From Leptospira sp. (GTDB lineage: Bacteria > Spirochaetota > Leptospiria > Leptospirales > Leptospiraceae), in assembly GCA_027531445.1 (NCBI GenBank), contig JAPZRK010000059.1, positions 62,001 through 126,000 of the forward strand: DNA of 64,000 nt. Reading direction: 5' to 3'. The notes under the pieces were generated by a model, which saw nothing but the letters and a program-made list of their open reading frames with translations, ran no database searches and was not told the origin of the DNA. Positions 25,905 to 34,308 of the stretch are shown here, piece by piece. The translations under genes and the position numbers were made by a program. Position 1 is the stretch's first letter; each line of letters opens with the position of its first letter.

Positions 25905-26486
25905 TTACGCGATTGCCCTCGTAAAACCTCTCCTCGGCCCAATATAACTCAGTTTTTTATCATAATTTGGTTTTTCGATCCCAATAAATTGGAAGTGATC
26001 CTTCTTATTGATCGAGTGAAACAAGGATTTCAATAGCGAATCCATATTCGGATGAGCTACATTCTTATATACTTTCTTTGAACCATCCTTTCCCCATATC
26101 TCTAGGTGGTCTGATTCTGGAAGTTTGAGTATGAGTGAAGGTAGGTCGTACCGCTTCATTAAGATATGGCAGGTATCTTCAAAGCCCATTTCAGTAATAG
26201 AATTATGATCAAAGAATGTTAAAAGATAAAGAATGGATGCAGATTCCACCTTTCCACTCTCATCAGAAACTTTTTGCAGACCATCAAGCACCAAAAAACG
26301 TAATTTTTTTGCTTGGAGCCATAGTTTTTGATCTTCGTGTCGCTTTAGATTTACTTCTTCAGAAAATCTTTTTTGGAAAACTGTGGATAAAAAGAATCCA
26401 CTCGATTCGTTTCTTTCTGAATAGATGCGATCAAGTTCAAATGGTTCGAACTCAAGGTTGAAAAATTTATTATATGTATCTGCCAT
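25905..26486 (-). CDS. Protein of unknown function
   Basis: The family is not recognised. The 193-residue protein has no signal peptide and looks globular and cytoplasmic, with mixed helix and strand character, one Cys and several aromatic clusters (FFNLEFEPFEL near the N-terminus). It lies 57 bp downstream of the SUFU-domain gene on the same strand and may share its transcript. The start is ATG 26486. No metal, nucleotide or membrane motif was seen. Confidence 0.75.
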   Translation of the reverse strand: MADTYNKFFNLEFEPFELDRIYSERNESSGFFLSTVFQKRFSEEVNLKRHEDQKLWLQAKKLRFLVLDGLQKVSDESGKVESASILYLLTFFDHNSITEMGFEDTCHILMKRYDLPSLILKLPESDHLEIWGKDGSKKVYKNVAHPNMDSLLKSLFHSINKKDHFQFIGIEKPNYDKKLSYIGPRRGFTRAIA

Positions 26487-26543
26487 ATCACTTTTAATAA
26501 CGGACAGAAAACTAAATTGGCTCGGTTTTTTATTTTTATAAAA

Positions 26544-27686
26544 TTAGAATTCTAACATTCGCCGTTCTGAATCATGAAAGAAAGTGAATCCTTCTTTTTT
26601 CCAGGTATCCCAAAACTTTTGCGAACCTTCACGCATAAAACAAATCCGTTCCTCAAGGGAAATAGGTGTGAGTACTAAAAAGTTGATTCGTTTTCCATTT
26701 TCAGAGAGCAATCCGTTCAATTGAGGGATGGACTGATTTACTGATAGGTCCAATTCATCTGTGATATTATTAAAAACAAACCAATTGAAATCCAAATACA
26801 ATTGATCGGGATCTTTCCTTGGGTTCTGAATTGTATGAGAGTGACCAAACCAAATACCAGTGTTCCATGGAAACTTGATCATTTCACCCAGCGCATGTTG
26901 GACCCATTGCTCGGTGTGATCTTCCACATCATTTAAGAGTTTGATTGCGAGAACGAGTTCGATGCGAGCGAAGTCTTCAAATTCTTTGTGGTACAACTCT
27001 ACACTCGGTTGGTTTTGGACACTCATCCCAATCGTTGAAAAAACTTTGATGCCAGGAAATTCTTTAGGATAGAAGGATGCGATGCCCAAAGATGGATAGC
27101 TCCCACCATCAGCAGACCAGTATTTATCATGTTTGCCCAACTTTGATTCAAGAAAGTTGAGTCGTAAAGACTGCGCACGTTTCCAATGATCTTTTTGTGC
27201 TACATTTTCCCAATGCTTACGTGAAGCTTTGACTCGATCCGCAAGAACGCCATTATTTACATCACCTAAGGGGGACGCAGTGATTGCATTTTCTTTGGCT
27301 TCTTTTGCATACCCTTGGATTCCCTTTACACCAGACCAAGGGGGAAGATAGGCATACAACTCTTCATTTACAAACAATGCGACTGCATCGCCTTCTTCGG
27401 ACCAAATGAAATGAATCTCTTCTTCAGTAAGAGTCGGAAGCGCCTTAGGATTAAAAATTTCTGCTTCAGTTAGAATCGGAGCTAGGCCCGAATCAAAATC
27501 ATGAGGATCTCTTTCTTTCGGTGCATCAATAAGATTACGAATCCAAAGTGATTTCATTTTCCAATCTGGATTGTTATGAGATTGAAGGTAGAGGTAAATG
27601 GTTCGTCCATCATCTTCTAAAAATGCCGTAAACGAACCGTAAGGGTTTGCCTCTTGGTACAAGACCTTGGGTGTGTGTTGGTTCAT
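26544..27686 (-). CDS. SUFU-domain protein
   Basis: The 380-residue protein appears to contain a Suppressor-of-fused (SUFU) domain in its C-terminal half (about 205-380), seen in VFSTIGMSVQ, VELYHKEFEDFARIELVLA and the NFLVLTPISLEE block. SUFU binds GLI factors in animals; bacterial versions are often immunity proteins of polymorphic toxin systems or of unknown role. The N-terminal half is unlike the core and may be a partner domain. The start ATG overlaps the stop of the upstream small gene as TGATG, which implies coupled translation. No signal peptide is present. The domain call is by eye. Confidence 0.72.
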   Translation of the reverse strand: MNQHTPKVLYQEANPYGSFTAFLEDDGRTIYLYLQSHNNPDWKMKSLWIRNLIDAPKERDPHDFDSGLAPILTEAEIFNPKALPTLTEEEIHFIWSEEGDAVALFVNEELYAYLPPWSGVKGIQGYAKEAKENAITASPLGDVNNGVLADRVKASRKHWENVAQKDHWKRAQSLRLNFLESKLGKHDKYWSADGGSYPSLGIASFYPKEFPGIKVFSTIGMSVQNQPSVELYHKEFEDFARIELVLAIKLLNDVEDHTEQWVQHALGEMIKFPWNTGIWFGHSHTIQNPRKDPDQLYLDFNWFVFNNITDELDLSVNQSIPQLNGLLSENGKRINFLVLTPISLEERICFMREGSQKFWDTWKKEGFTFFHDSERRMLEF

Positions 27687-27922
27687 CAAAATTTATGTGG
27701 GACAATACGTGATCTAAATCGAGTGAGCAGTCGTTCGATCTCTGCATCCATTCCATCTTCAAAAAAGATATCCGGAGTGTAGAAAGATGCATTGCGAAGG
27801 CCGATGAGCTCAGGCTCACTCCATTTACGAAAGCCTTTCAATGATTCCCAAACTTCGTCAGGGATCGGCATGGATTGTTTCTTTGCTTCTAGAAATGATT
27901 GAACGGTGCGAGTGGGTGTCAT
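27686..27922 (-). CDS. Small protein coupled to SUFU-domain gene
   Basis: The 78-residue protein is not recognised. It is charged, Trp- and Arg-rich (FRKWSEPELIGLRNAS) and without signal or membrane segment. Its stop overlaps the start of the SUFU gene (TGATG), so the two proteins are probably made in a fixed ratio and may act together. Confidence 0.65.
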   Translation of the reverse strand: MTPTRTVQSFLEAKKQSMPIPDEVWESLKGFRKWSEPELIGLRNASFYTPDIFFEDGMDAEIERLLTRFRSRIVPHKF

Positions 27923-28077
27923 TCTAACGTATAAATTCTCCCAGCGACAAGAGAATCCAACTAAAATTTTATGCGGGGAGGGTGATACAATGCATTAAAT
28001 CTTCGTTTTTACAACGGAGGTTCTACGAATTGTATGCTAAAAATATTTGCCAGTTTGGTTATGCACGATTTTGCTTC

Positions 28078-28428
28078 TCAAACTCCTAGATACATTTTAC
28101 TAAATATTGCAAATACCAGAGCGATAATCAGTCCTTGCATCCACATCATGATTTTAAACTTTTCATCTATCGCTTGAAAACGAGAATCATTAGATTGAAA
28201 TCTAGCATCCACTTCCTGACGAAAGCTTCGCAGATCACTTCGAAGAGTTTCTAAACGTTCGCTGGCTTTGAATTGTTCTAATTGGATTGGCATCAGAACT
28301 TCCTTTTCCCATTTTAGAGGTGGGAAGTTTTCTCTCGCAACAAATATTTCAAAAAGTTCCGAATCAATTTCCACTGCGACTTCTGCTGGGATTCCAGCCT
28401 TTTTTAATGACTCTGTAAGTTTGCTCAT
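28078..28428 (-). CDS. Coiled-coil protein with C-terminal membrane anchor
   Basis: Starting at ATG 28428, which has a GAGG ribosome binding site 6 bp upstream, the protein has 116 residues. It has an N-terminal helical part (MSKLTESLKKAGIPAEVAVEID), a coiled coil with repeating FxxxDxRF units (about 65-95) and a single C-terminal membrane segment (QGLIIALVFAIFSKMYL). The layout resembles the DUF1640/CCDC90-like proteins. It is clearly related in plan to the protein at 31769-32323, which starts with a similar MSK...AVEI block. The open frame extends to 28575, but the longer version lacks a ribosome binding site. Function unknown. Confidence 0.78.
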   Translation of the reverse strand: MSKLTESLKKAGIPAEVAVEIDSELFEIFVARENFPPLKWEKEVLMPIQLEQFKASERLETLRSDLRSFRQEVDARFQSNDSRFQAIDEKFKIMMWMQGLIIALVFAIFSKMYLGV

Positions 28429-28616
28429 AATTACCTCATAGATGACGGTTGGAAATACTGAGGTTTGGCCAAATTTTTTAACTTTAATTGATTTTTGAGG
28501 AAAAAACTTTAAAATTGAATCTCCTAATTTAATTCTCACAAATTCATGTCGCATAACGATGAGCACCAAATTCAATTTACTAATGTTTACAATTTTAGCA
28601 GTAAGGTTGAAATTAA

Positions 28617-29333
28617 ATGATTTTGAAAGACATTATAAAGCTGATATCATTCGTAGCCTTGTCTTTCAGTGGGTGTGCATTAATTTGCGGAACTTACTCT
28701 GAACCAAGAGCTTACCAGTGGAGTGTCAGGGCACCAACAAATGTTGGAGACATTGTGGTCTACCACCAAATAAATAAAAGTTGGCACTACGAATTTCTTA
28801 GTTTTGGCCACTTGGGTAGTCTTGATCTTATCAGTCCAAAATATAGCTATACATTCTCATTTGTCCACAATGATCAAAGGATTGAATGGTATAATGATCC
28901 CACAAAAGGATACCCATTCATATTAAATAATTTTGATCATGAGTGGTATGTTGCATTTTACTCTAATCATAAAGCCTATTTCTATGTTTACAGAAAAACT
29001 GAGTGGATTGAGATTGAGAAAATTCGATTTCCAAAAGAAATCGCGATGCCGAATATAAACGTCTGGCTAAATAATATAAATAATTATCACATGCCAAGGC
29101 TTTTGGACTTATTATATCCGGATGGTGTAAAAGAAAATCAACCAGCAATATACTTCGATGTTTATTCAAATGTTCTAAAGCGCTGGGAAGATGATCCGCA
29201 ACCGATAAATTTGCAATACGTTTTCTTATTCAAGTTTTGGGATTACCTAGAATCGTCTAACGCAACATTTGATTGGAAAAAAAGTATTCCCATTGAAGAA
29301 TCGATCAAATTCAAGAAGAAGTATGTTAAGTAA
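28617..29333 (+). CDS. Putative lipoprotein of unknown function
   Basis: The 238-residue protein starts with a hydrophobic signal and a lipobox-like FSGC (Cys20). The mature part is rich in Tyr, Trp and Asn and looks beta-rich (QWSVRAPTNVGDIVVYHQ). The family is not recognised. It has an AAGG box upstream of ATG 28617. It is read away from the coiled-coil gene, with a 188-bp intergenic region that must hold both promoters. Confidence 0.7.
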   Translation: MILKDIIKLISFVALSFSGCALICGTYSEPRAYQWSVRAPTNVGDIVVYHQINKSWHYEFLSFGHLGSLDLISPKYSYTFSFVHNDQRIEWYNDPTKGYPFILNNFDHEWYVAFYSNHKAYFYVYRKTEWIEIEKIRFPKEIAMPNINVWLNNINNYHMPRLLDLLYPDGVKENQPAIYFDVYSNVLKRWEDDPQPINLQYVFLFKFWDYLESSNATFDWKKSIPIEESIKFKKKYVK

Positions 29334-29396
29334 GTTCGCCTTGCCACCTTTTTACCGTAACTGTTTGCCCTAAAATGGACATCTTTCCAGGAATCA

Positions 29397-29537
29397 ATGG
29401 ATAAAAAAATACCCCTTCTCGACAACGAACCCGAACTAATGGCAAAGGCAAGGTATCCTGACCCTGTTGAACTGGAAAAATATCTGTTACAGATTCAAGA
29501 CTTATTCCCGTTTTTAAGAGATAAAAATTCGGTATGA
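29397..29537 (+). CDS. Possible 46-residue small protein
   Basis: A short frame in the 335-bp region between the lipoprotein gene and the DUF3995 gene has an AGGA box 5 bp before its ATG. It encodes a plausible acidic, helical peptide (MDKKIPLLDNEPELMAKARY...). The region 29334-29668 holds no other clear gene. The opposite strand carries a 72-residue open frame (29326-29544); at most one of the two is likely to be real. I favour this one because of its ribosome binding site. Confidence 0.4.
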   Translation: MDKKIPLLDNEPELMAKARYPDPVELEKYLLQIQDLFPFLRDKNSV

Positions 29538-29668
29538 TTGGCACCTGCTAAATCCTGCTTTTATGTGGAGTAATTCGTCCTGATAATTGTCTAGTTCAAA
29601 TCTTATGATTTTTAATATGCATAATCAAAAATCCAATCACGGATGAGAAAATTATTCCCGCCTTCACT

Positions 29669-30112
29669 CTACCCAAAAAGGATCATCACAAGAATTCCAC
29701 TTCCAATGAACAAACATAACGGATTGTATATCAGTTTTGTATGATATACGAAGATAGGTTTCCACATTTTTGTGATTTGAGGAATGTAACCAAGAATTCC
29801 ACGCGTGATAAAAATAATTGTGGAAAAAATCAAAATCCAAAAAATAAATTGGATTTCAGATTCACCTAGCAGCAGTAATTTTCTAAAGGTCCAAAAAAAT
29901 GGCAAAACGGCAAAAAGAAGGAGTCCGGTTGCCACAAAAAGACAGGCAAACCTAGAAGGAAACCGATCTCCTTGTCCGAAGACCATATCAATCAACTCTT
30001 GTTTGTTTTTCCCAGGCCAAAGTCCACCAAAAGCCCAATACACGTGTAACACGCTTAGGTAAAGTAATACGTTTGAAATGAAAATATTTAATAGCACCAT
30101 AATTGAATTCAT
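29669..30112 (-). CDS. DUF3995-type integral membrane protein
   Basis: From ATG 30112 the protein has 147 residues and four predicted membrane segments. The N-terminal LHVYWAFGGLWPG block and the late YHTKLIYNPLC segment match the DUF3995 family of small membrane proteins of unknown function. The frame is open to 30196, which would overlap the divergent AlkB gene; the shorter start, with an AGG box upstream, is preferred. Function unknown. Confidence 0.75.
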   Translation of the reverse strand: MNSIMVLLNIFISNVLLYLSVLHVYWAFGGLWPGKNKQELIDMVFGQGDRFPSRFACLFVATGLLLFAVLPFFWTFRKLLLLGESEIQFIFWILIFSTIIFITRGILGYIPQITKMWKPIFVYHTKLIYNPLCLFIGSGILVMILFG

Positions 30113-30180
30113 TGAGAATGAACCTATCAATGATGAATGTCGAACGAATTTTTTATAGGAAAAATTTAAAAAAATAGCAA

Positions 30181-30783
30181 ATGTCTCTCTTTCCACAGGA
30201 TCCTTCTCTCAATCTCCTACCCTACGACGGAATGGTTCAATACTTTGGTCCAGTGATTTCTAATTCTGAGGCAAGTGAATACTTTCTAGATCTTGAATCA
30301 AACATTCCTTGGGAAAATGATGAGGCAATCATCTTTGGCAAACATATCATCACCAAACGCATGGTGTCTTGGTACGGAGATGAGAATTTTTCGTATCAAT
30401 ACTCTGGAACTACAAAGAAAGCTCTTCTCTGGAACCAAACGCTACTTAAATTAAAAAAAATAGTAGAGCAAATATCTAATGATTCATTTAACTCTTGCCT
30501 TTTGAATTTGTATCATGACGGAAGCGAAGGTATGTCTTGGCATTCAGATAATGAGGCGTCTTTAGGAAAGAATACAACAATTGCTTCAGTCAGTTTTGGA
30601 GCAGAGAGACGATTTTGCTTTCGTCATAAACAATCAAAGAAGAATGTTGAATTGTTATTAGAAAACGGTAGCCTTCTGTTGATGAAAGGCGAAACGCAAA
30701 CTAATTGGTTGCATAGTTTACCAAAATCAGCTAAAATCAGGTCGCCTCGGATCAATTTGACATTTAGAAAGTATCAAGTATAA
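30181..30783 (+). CDS. AlkB-family 2-oxoglutarate/Fe(II) dioxygenase
   Basis: The 200-residue enzyme has the full AlkB/ALKBH2-like active site: His121 and Asp123 in WHSDNE, His178 in WLHSLPK, and the 2-oxoglutarate-binding Arg190 and Arg196 in RINLTFR. The preceding NLYHDGSEGMSW block is diagnostic. It should oxidatively remove alkyl groups from damaged DNA or RNA bases, using Fe(II), O2 and 2-oxoglutarate. It is cytoplasmic. It stands 30 bp upstream of a cytochrome gene. There is no Ada-type regulator nearby. Confidence 0.93.
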   Translation: MSLFPQDPSLNLLPYDGMVQYFGPVISNSEASEYFLDLESNIPWENDEAIIFGKHIITKRMVSWYGDENFSYQYSGTTKKALLWNQTLLKLKKIVEQISNDSFNSCLLNLYHDGSEGMSWHSDNEASLGKNTTIASVSFGAERRFCFRHKQSKKNVELLLENGSLLLMKGETQTNWLHSLPKSAKIRSPRINLTFRKYQV

Positions 30784-30812
30784 CTTCAATCGAATGGAAC
30801 AGGATTTCTAAA

Positions 30813-31685
30813 ATGGTCTTTAAAAAAATAATTATCTATTCTGCTATTTTGATGGTCACATTCCTATTCGCACTTGTTGCATTCGTTGCATATTCTAGCT
30901 CAAGTAGAATCGACAAAACCTTTGATATTTCTGACAACTCTTTTCCCATTCCAACTTCTCCGTCCGAAATCATCGAAGGAAAACGTCTCTATATCTCAAG
31001 AGGTTGTATTGATTGTCATGGCAGTGATCTTTCGGGAGTTGTGTTTGTCGACGATCCTGCTATCGGAAGATACAAAGGTTCAAATTTAACCAAAGGGAAA
31101 AATGGTGTATTTGAAATGATGACACCTATTGATTTTGAGAAAGCAGTTCGCCACGGTGTTGGAAAGCAAGGCCGCCCCTTAATCTTTATGCCATCTACAG
31201 ATTTTCGCTATGTAAGTGATGAAGATTTAGGAAGGATGTATGCGTACATTCATAGTGCTCCATCTATAGATACAGAGAGTAGCCAGCAAAAAATAGGTCC
31301 TCTTGCAAGATTTTTATTTACCATAGGAAAAATGCCGGTTCTGCTTTCAGCGGAACAAATAGATCACGAGAGAAAGTCTACAACTTCCATCAAACCAGAG
31401 ATAAGTGTTGAGTATGGAAAGTACATCGCCACCACTTGTACAGGCTGTCATGGCGACACTCTTGTTGGTGGACCCATACAGGGTGCTCCACCAGAATGGC
31501 CTCCAGCGCAAGATATTACTGGGAAAGCGATTGGAAAGTGGACGGAAAGAGAGTTTCTTACTGCTATAAAAACAGGCGTTAGACCAGATGGATCAATGAT
31601 CAAACCACCTATGCCTTGGCAAAATTTTTCTAAAATGACCGATGTGGAGTTAAAGGCACTGCGATTGTACTTGGTATCGATTTAA
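30813..31685 (+). CDS. Membrane-anchored dihaem c-type cytochrome
   Basis: The 290-residue protein has an N-terminal membrane segment (about 5-28) and two cytochrome c domains with haem-binding CxxCH motifs: CIDCH at 65-69 and CTGCH at 209-213. Probable axial Met ligands are Met126 (IFMPS) and a Met in the PPMPW block near 263. It should sit in the periplasm and pass electrons, for example to or from a dehydrogenase. An AGGA box precedes ATG 30813. No partner dehydrogenase or oxidase lies in this window. Confidence 0.9.
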   Translation: MVFKKIIIYSAILMVTFLFALVAFVAYSSSSRIDKTFDISDNSFPIPTSPSEIIEGKRLYISRGCIDCHGSDLSGVVFVDDPAIGRYKGSNLTKGKNGVFEMMTPIDFEKAVRHGVGKQGRPLIFMPSTDFRYVSDEDLGRMYAYIHSAPSIDTESSQQKIGPLARFLFTIGKMPVLLSAEQIDHERKSTTSIKPEISVEYGKYIATTCTGCHGDTLVGGPIQGAPPEWPPAQDITGKAIGKWTEREFLTAIKTGVRPDGSMIKPPMPWQNFSKMTDVELKALRLYLVSI

Positions 31686-31768
31686 GCAGGTCTGATTTTT
31701 TTTCCAGTTTTGATCAATTTTTTTATAAAATCGACATCTTTTACACCTTATATCGTTAAGGGGCCAAA

Positions 31769-32323
31769 ATGTCAAAATCGATCAAACTCTATCAAATTTT
31801 AGAAAAAGCAAATATCGAAACTAAAATCGCAGTTGAAATCCAAGATTGGATATTGGACACTTTGGACGAGAAGGGAGAACAGGCTGTGATTCAAGTCCAA
31901 GAAAATAAGATTCTTCCCATGCATCAGGAAATGAGACAAGGATTTACTTCCATGCGTTCTGAAATGGATGCGAGTTTTAGTTCAATGCGTTCTGAAATGG
32001 ATGCGAGTTTTAGCTCAATGCGTTCTGAAATGGATACCAATTTTAGATCTATACGTTCTGAAATGGATATGAGATTCACCGCAATGCATTCAGAAATGGA
32101 TATGAGATTTAGCTCTATGCAGTCTGAGATGAACATGAGATTTGAATTGGTCGATAGAAGGTTCGAAATGTTACAAAGTGAAATGAACGCACGATTTACT
32201 TCTTTGGAAAAAAGGATTGATGCGACTAACTTTTCTATCCGTGTGTTAGGCGTTCCGATTGTCGGTGCAACGATTGGTGGCTTAGGTGTTATTTTCCTTC
32301 AAATCTATCAAGCATTGAAATAG
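31769..32323 (+). CDS. Hendecad-repeat coiled-coil protein with C-terminal membrane anchor
   Basis: The 184-residue protein has three parts: an N-terminal helical region (MSKSIKLYQILEKANIET...), six 11-residue repeats of the type F(S/T)SMRSEMDxx at residues 62-127 and a C-terminal membrane segment (about 155-178). Eleven-residue spacing forms a right-handed or straight coiled coil, as in other hendecad proteins, so it probably oligomerises at the inner membrane. The strong AAGGGG box supports ATG 31769. The plan matches the shorter protein at 28078-28428. The function is unknown. Confidence 0.82.
   Translation: MSKSIKLYQILEKANIETKIAVEIQDWILDTLDEKGEQAVIQVQENKILPMHQEMRQGFTSMRSEMDASFSSMRSEMDASFSSMRSEMDTNFRSIRSEMDMRFTAMHSEMDMRFSSMQSEMNMRFELVDRRFEMLQSEMNARFTSLEKRIDATNFSIRVLGVPIVGATIGGLGVIFLQIYQALK
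31952..32149 (+). repeat. Six tandem 33-bp repeats
   Basis: Units start at 31952, 31985, 32018, 32051, 32084 and 32117. The first three are nearly identical at the DNA level; later units drift. Each encodes 11 residues of coiled coil. The near-identity of the first units suggests recent slippage or recombination, and copy number may vary between strains. Confidence 0.9.
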
Positions 32324-32412
32324 AATATAGAATGGCCGAAGGACTTAGGCGCATTAGCCTGTGAGCAGTGGATGAACTCACAAGCTAAGGTTTGTTCGAA
32401 AATGTATTAACC

Positions 32413-32832
32413 CTAAAGAGCGTTAACGACTAAATCTCCGCCAGCTTTCACTTCCCCAGCATCGTTTTTTGCTTCCACTAAGACAGTTACAGTTTTTTTA
32501 CCATCTTTCTCAAATTTCTTTTTGATGGTGCCTACGACTGTTAACTTTTCTCCAAGTTTTGTCATGGCTTTGAATGTTACTCCAAAGTATGCGATGTCCT
32601 TTTGGTCTGCCCAAGAAGTGCAGAGTCTTCCGACTTGCGCCATAACGTACATCCCATGTGAGATCGTACCTTCCAACCCTGCTTTTCTTGCGAAGTCAGG
32701 ATCATTGTGTATGGGATTAAAATCGCCGGAAGCTCCCGCATAACGAACTAGATGTGCATGGGTGATTGCATCTATTTCGAGAGGAGTTAGAGATTGACCT
32801 ACTTCAACTTGATCAAAATGTATTTGTGCCAT
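32413..32832 (-). CDS. MaoC-like (R)-specific enoyl-CoA hydratase/dehydratase subunit
   Basis: The 139-residue hot-dog-fold protein has the hydratase motif YAGASGDFNPIHNDPDFA (about 31-48), with the catalytic Asp and His. It resembles the HadB subunit of HadAB-type dehydratases. An AAAAGGAG box lies before ATG 32832. It follows the MaoC_N-type gene by 15 bp, and the two probably form a heterodimer that hydrates or dehydrates 3-hydroxyacyl thioesters. The third gene of the operon is a lipase-like hydrolase. Confidence 0.92.
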   Translation of the reverse strand: MAQIHFDQVEVGQSLTPLEIDAITHAHLVRYAGASGDFNPIHNDPDFARKAGLEGTISHGMYVMAQVGRLCTSWADQKDIAYFGVTFKAMTKLGEKLTVVGTIKKKFEKDGKKTVTVLVEAKNDAGEVKAGGDLVVNAL

Positions 32833-32847
32833 TGTTATATGCTCCTT

Positions 32848-33285
32848 TTAGTCCTTCCGAATAAAAATCGCCATCTCAGCGGATAAGATAGGGTCATTAG
32901 ATGCGTCAGAAATGGTGGTTTTGAATGTAATAATTTCTGCTCTACCAACTTTAACATCAGAAATTTCAGACTGCGCAGTAACTTTACCTGGATACAATAC
33001 CTTGTGATATGTATATTCTTCCTTTAAGTGAAGAATCTTTGAAAGGTCGATACCCAATTCTGCCATATCGTTCCAAATCTTTGGATAACCCCAAAACATA
33101 ATGACGGTAGGAAAAGTTGGTGGTGCCGGAGTGTCCGTATAACCTGCCTTCTTTGCCGCATCTATATCAAAATAAATGGGGTTTTTTTCGTGGATAGCGA
33201 GGCAAAATTCTTTAATTTTTCCTCTTTCCACGGTGAACTCAAACTGATCTAGTTTTTTTCCAACTATATCTTTACTTATCGCCAT
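32848..33285 (-). CDS. MaoC N-terminal-type dehydratase partner subunit
   Basis: The 145-residue protein is the hot-dog subunit that lacks the catalytic Asp-His motif (FAS1-type/MaoC_dehydrat_N family; HadA-like). The KEFCLAIHEKNPIYFDIDAA and APPTFPTVIMFWG blocks are typical of the substrate-tunnel subunit. It should pair with the MaoC protein encoded next. A clear AAGGAG box precedes ATG 33285, 15 bp after the stop of the hydrolase gene. The pairing is an inference from gene order and family. Confidence 0.9.
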   Translation of the reverse strand: MAISKDIVGKKLDQFEFTVERGKIKEFCLAIHEKNPIYFDIDAAKKAGYTDTPAPPTFPTVIMFWGYPKIWNDMAELGIDLSKILHLKEEYTYHKVLYPGKVTAQSEISDVKVGRAEIITFKTTISDASNDPILSAEMAIFIRKD

Positions 33286-33299
33286 TGGCTATTTTCTCC

Positions 33300-34166
33300 T
33301 TAATGTTTGTCGAGCCATGCAACTAACTCTTGTAGGACGATTGCTCTTTCCTTCGGAGTTTCATTCATGGTTTCGTGATACAATCCTTCAAATAATTTCA
33401 TTGATTTGTCATTCGAAGATAAACTTGCGAATGCCGCATCCGTTCCTGAAGGAAGAGCGATTTGGTCTTCCTTTCCATGAAACATATAAACAGGTATCTT
33501 GATTCGTTGGGCACTATTGATCGCCAGATCATAACAGTTCAACAAAAAGTCTCCCAAATAGGCAGATATATTTCCATGAACTAGTGGGTCTTGAACGTAA
33601 GCATCCACAACACTTTTGTCATGCGAGATCAAATTGACATTCAAACCAGCGGGAATCGTTAGAGTAGGAAGGACTTGTGCAAGGAATCCCCCGATGCCTT
33701 TTTTGACATCCATCACAAAATCAGTCTGTACCTTGATCGCCAAACCACTAGTAATCAAAGCATCCAAATCACTTTGGTAATTGTCTGTTCCTGTATAAAG
33801 AAATGTGATCACTGCTCCCATTGAATGGCCAAGCAATGTTACCTTTGAAACTGATTCTTTCTGTTTGGCAATATTGATCAATTGATTAAGATCGGCAAAA
33901 AAATCTGAAAAGTGATGAATGACTCCCCGACGTCCGTCAGACCTTCCATGGCCACGGGCATCAATTAGATAAATGGCAAAACCTTTGTCTGCTAAGGATT
34001 CAACTAGATTTGTATAACGGCCACCATGTTCACCAAAGCCATGGTGCACCACGAGAACTCTTTTTGTGGCCGATTTGGGTCGGAAAACTTGATAAAAGAT
34101 CTTTCCACCGTCTTTGTTTACAAAAGTGGAAGTTTCGTGAATGTAGGCCGTTTCCCATTTACTCAT
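33300..34166 (-). CDS. Alpha/beta hydrolase, monoacylglycerol lipase-like
   Basis: The 288-residue enzyme has the nucleophile elbow GHSMGAV (about 114-120, Ser), the oxyanion HGFGEHGGRY block and the later HGKEDQIA (Asp) and YHETMNE (His) segments that complete the triad. The overall plan is that of monoacylglycerol lipases (lysophospholipase PldB family), which release fatty acids from monoacylglycerol. No signal peptide is seen. It leads the operon hydrolase-MaoC_N-MaoC, so a link between lipid breakdown and acyl-CoA processing is likely. Confidence 0.88.
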   Translation of the reverse strand: MSKWETAYIHETSTFVNKDGGKIFYQVFRPKSATKRVLVVHHGFGEHGGRYTNLVESLADKGFAIYLIDARGHGRSDGRRGVIHHFSDFFADLNQLINIAKQKESVSKVTLLGHSMGAVITFLYTGTDNYQSDLDALITSGLAIKVQTDFVMDVKKGIGGFLAQVLPTLTIPAGLNVNLISHDKSVVDAYVQDPLVHGNISAYLGDFLLNCYDLAINSAQRIKIPVYMFHGKEDQIALPSGTDAAFASLSSNDKSMKLFEGLYHETMNETPKERAIVLQELVAWLDKH

Positions 34167-34308
34167 AGAATGCTAAAATGATGCAAAGAAAGGTAAAAAG
34201 AAAGAACTTTTCCGATATGATTTCTCCTTTCTGTTCCGTTCTTAGTATTGATGGACAATTTTTTGTTCTCAGTTGTTATTTAAAGTTAGAGGAATTCTAA
34301 AAAAGATT

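Noticed and set aside
31952..32149. CRISPR-like direct repeats
   Set aside because: The 33-bp units are directly adjacent, have no spacers and stay in frame within a coding sequence.
32344..32389. Imperfect nested inverted repeats (CTTAG/CTAAG, TGTGAG/CTCACA) between convergent genes
   Set aside because: The stems are short with long loops and no T tract, so neither a terminator nor a mobile element is supported.
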